A stretch of 64,000 bases of DNA. Source: Anaerolineales bacterium (lineage in GTDB: Bacteria; Chloroflexota; Anaerolineae; Anaerolineales; UBA4823). How positions within the stretch are numbered: the first letter of the stretch is position 1; each line of letters starts with the position of its first letter. The stretch lies in contig PQAL01000043.1 in NCBI GenBank assembly GCA_003105035.1, positions 162,014 through 226,013 on the forward strand, read 5' to 3'. Positions 61,856-64,000 of this stretch are shown one piece after another. The notes under the pieces are model-generated. The model did no database searches, was not told the DNA's origin, and was given only the letters and a program-made list of their open reading frames with translations. Made by a program: the position numbers and the translations under genes.

Positions 61856-61884
61856 TTTACATACCTCGAGCGATTTGTTATAAT
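61856..61884 (+). promoter_or_regulatory. Promoter upstream of the sensor gene
   Basis: TTTACA at 61856-61861, 17-bp spacer, TATAAT at 61879-61884. The next supported gene on this strand starts at 62173, so the leader is about 280 nt. A 63-codon frame at 61906-62097 has no clear signal. A possible small RNA or leader peptide is not excluded. Confidence 0.65.
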
Positions 61885-62172
61885 GCCTGAGCGTGCGTAA
61901 AAACATTGGTGAGTAGTAGCGGAATTAACCAGCCTGGTCACGGGAGGTCTGCTATAACTTCTCCCTGGAAGATCTACGATCAAATTGCTAGAAACCCTAC
62001 CACTCGCTGCCTGATTTTACCTGGAAATTATGGAACTCCCTATTATTATATATCGTCTTTGTTCAAGCAATCATCAAAGAATAGATGGATGCAGTGAATA
62101 TCGCGGCGCTAGATTATATAAATGCCAGGCGTCCTTTACTGCATTGGTAGCAAGCATGAGCAGCGATTCTTT

Positions 62173-64000
62173 ATGAGCAATAAGATTAGCTCGAAAAAAC
62201 TGGCTTATCTGCGGCTGGTTATTCTTATCATACTTGTTGCAGCGGTTTGTCAGGCGGTGGAGGTATTGGCAAAACCGTTAGCAGGACTACAGTCAGCATC
62301 CGCAACTCGACCTCTCATATTAACGGATGAGGTACAAAAATATCCCCTTGGACTGAATCTGGATATCCTTGAGGATCCGACGGGCGACCTTAATATTGGA
62401 GAGGTCAGTTCGCCAGCATATGATTCTCAGTTTGTCCCAAACGAGGCAAGTGTGCCGAATTACGGTTTTACACACAGTGCCTATTGGATACGCTTTAGCC
62501 TGGATAACCAAACCACTCAGATTACAGAATGGCTGCTGGAACAAGGCTTTGCCAACACGCAGTATATTGACCTTTACTTGCCCAGATCCGATGGCCAAGG
62601 TTTTGATGTAAAACAAACAGGTGCGCTTCGTCCAGTTTCTACCCGTGATATCCTTTATCCAAAAATTGTTTTTTCCATAGATCTTTCTCCTCAGAGTAGC
62701 CAAACCTACTACCTGCGAATATCCGGTGGCGCATCGATGACCATCCCGCTAACCCTGTGGACGAAAGATGCGTTTATCGTTTCATCTGGTCGGATCCTGA
62801 TACTGCAGGGGTTGTTTTTTGGTGCTTTGCTTGCTCTGCTGGGATACCATCTGTTTTTTTTAATCACCTTGAGAGAAACAGTCTATCTTTATTTTATGCT
62901 GCTGGTTGTCAGCACACTAGCCGTCTTACTGGAATATACAGGTTATCTAGGAGCATATGTTTTTCCTAACCTGTATTTCATAAAACCATATTCTTTTCCC
63001 GTTTTTTATGTTGCTTTCGGAATATCGATCGCCCTTTTCTCTGATAATTTTTTACAATTAAAAGCACGCCATCCGAAACTTCACCAAATTAACCTATCCA
63101 TTGCGATTATCTGGGGTGTAGGTTTATTGATAATACCCTTTGCCCATTATTTGACACTGGCTCGTTTGATGAACCCTGTTCTGGTCATTACGTTCGCTAC
63201 CACCTTTATGATTGGTTTGTACTCCTGGCAGAAGGGCTTCAGGCCAATGGGATTCTTCTTGCTTGCCTGGCTAGGAATGAGTGCCAGCTTCATCGTGGTG
63301 TTATTAGTTCGGCTTACTATCCTACCCAGTACCTACTTCACTGAAAATCTTTATGAGCTTGGCTTTATTTTCATGGCGGTAAGCTGGTCCATCGCCCTTG
63401 CTGATCGCATAAACCTGTTCAAAACACAGACGGACCAGGCAAACCGCAATTTACTTCAGAGCGAAAGCAGGTTGAGCCAAATCCTGGAGGGTTTACCCCT
63501 TGGTGTGGTAGTGTATGGTAAAGATCAAAAAGCCCAATACATCAATAAACGCACCGCCGAGATTCTCACCAATCCTGATAAAGGCATCCATCCAGATGTT
63601 GATGCAGGTCGCACATTAGCCCAGTCCATCGAGCATTTTTCGTTTCACGTAGCTGGGACAGAGCGAATTTATCCGGTTGAAAAATTCCCGGTTTTTCAAG
63701 CATTGAAAGGTGCCCCAGTCTTTGCAGATGATATTGAAATTAATGATGGTGAGCGCAATATTCCCCTGGAGATGTGGGCTAGCCCAGTCAGGGATGATCT
63801 AGGGAATGTGGAATCTGCCATCGCGGCATTTCAGGATATCACCACCCGTAAGGAGGCCGATAACGAGCTCGATCGATATCGGAAAAACCTTGAGGAGCTG
63901 GTGAGAAAGCGGACTGCTGAGCTTCGTGCTATAAATACCCAACTCGACCGAGAGGTTGAAGAACGCAAGAATCTTGAACAATCGATGCTCCAGCGGATTG
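62173..64000 (+). CDS. 7TM-DISM receptor with PAS domain (partial, C-terminus off window)
   Basis: 609 codons open to the window end, from the ATG at 62173. Order: N-terminal membrane signal (~12-35), a periplasmic 7TMR-DISMED2-type beta domain (~40-190; FVPNEASVPNYGFTHSAYWI), seven membrane helices (~200-405), PAS (~430-550; LEGLPLGVVVYGKDQKAQYI, IAAFQDITTRKEA), then a coiled coil (~555-609; VRKRTAELRAINTQLDREVE) of the kind that precedes a histidine kinase or cyclase. The output domain lies beyond the window. Confidence 0.85.
   Translation, partial: MSNKISSKKLAYLRLVILIILVAAVCQAVEVLAKPLAGLQSASATRPLILTDEVQKYPLGLNLDILEDPTGDLNIGEVSSPAYDSQFVPNEASVPNYGFTHSAYWIRFSLDNQTTQITEWLLEQGFANTQYIDLYLPRSDGQGFDVKQTGALRPVSTRDILYPKIVFSIDLSPQSSQTYYLRISGGASMTIPLTLWTKDAFIVSSGRILILQGLFFGALLALLGYHLFFLITLRETVYLYFMLLVVSTLAVLLEYTGYLGAYVFPNLYFIKPYSFPVFYVAFGISIALFSDNFLQLKARHPKLHQINLSIAIIWGVGLLIIPFAHYLTLARLMNPVLVITFATTFMIGLYSWQKGFRPMGFFLLAWLGMSASFIVVLLVRLTILPSTYFTENLYELGFIFMAVSWSIALADRINLFKTQTDQANRNLLQSESRLSQILEGLPLGVVVYGKDQKAQYINKRTAEILTNPDKGIHPDVDAGRTLAQSIEHFSFHVAGTERIYPVEKFPVFQALKGAPVFADDIEINDGERNIPLEMWASPVRDDLGNVESAIAAFQDITTRKEADNELDRYRKNLEELVRKRTAELRAINTQLDREVEERKNLEQSMLQRI

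Noticed and set aside
61906-62097. 63-codon plus-strand frame in the leader of the 7TM sensor
   Set aside because: No ribosome-binding site and no domain; could be leader RNA but not supported as a gene.

Overview
The window looks like a bacterial chromosome segment of moderate GC, most consistent with Chloroflexota, class Anaerolineae. That is an inference from gene style: proline/threonine-rich surface lipoproteins with SH3 repeats, a TSP3/TolB-like surface protein, a bactofilin-like membrane protein and tungsten AOR, and no phage, IS or CRISPR. No rRNA or other phylogenetic marker was available to test it.

Layout. 1-3657 (minus): most of dnaE, with 32 uninterrupted 7-bp units inside the reading frame. 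3970-4157: tRNA-Lys(CTT) with a consensus promoter and a terminator. 4541-13033: a redox/regulatory block with a BaeSR-type two-component system, two secreted or membrane proteins of unknown function, a polyferredoxin membrane protein, a Crp/Fnr regulator next to a DUF2892 protein and a thioredoxin-DUF2892 fusion, an XRE-cupin regulator, a three-heme cytochrome and a NifX-like protein. 13088-13165: a 3' tRNA remnant followed by a terminator.

13378-19557 (minus): a catabolic operon of FGGY kinase, S1P-lyase-like PLP enzyme, SCP2 protein, aldehyde ferredoxin oxidoreductase and a GntR/HutC regulator, with a TGTA-N2-TACA box at its head. 19821-21446: a DUF47/Pit phosphate transport pair. 22114-39512: a divergent supercluster for quaternary or N-methylated amine and sugar-phosphate metabolism. 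The minus arm is nucleotidyltransferase, 4xCBS, DMGDH-GcvT, class II aldolase, HisC-like aminotransferase and CbbY-like HAD. The plus arm is DeoR, a second DMGDH-GcvT, Rieske oxygenase, PfkB kinase, MttB-family methyltransferase, phosphoesterase and APC permease. The two arms start from promoters that share one palindromic -35 hexamer. 39519-39632 folds as a three-way junction. 39791-43741: a four-gene ABC importer. 44853-49740: a DPD-like oxidoreductase, an SsnA-like amidohydrolase and an LLM flavoenzyme.

49861-61684 (all minus): envelope and sensing genes, mostly with their own promoters: a coiled-coil membrane protein, CDF exporter, TSP3/PD40 surface protein, SH3 lipoprotein, DUF1269, PAS-PAS-HhH membrane protein and bactofilin-like protein. 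62173 to the end: the N-terminal part of a 7TM-DISM sensor.

How the genes fit together (inference). The central supercluster can be read as stepwise N-demethylation, with the Rieske and/or MttB enzyme followed by DMGDH-GcvT feeding one-carbon units to tetrahydrofolate. Transporters and carbohydrate kinases sit around it. The substrate cannot be fixed from sequence alone.
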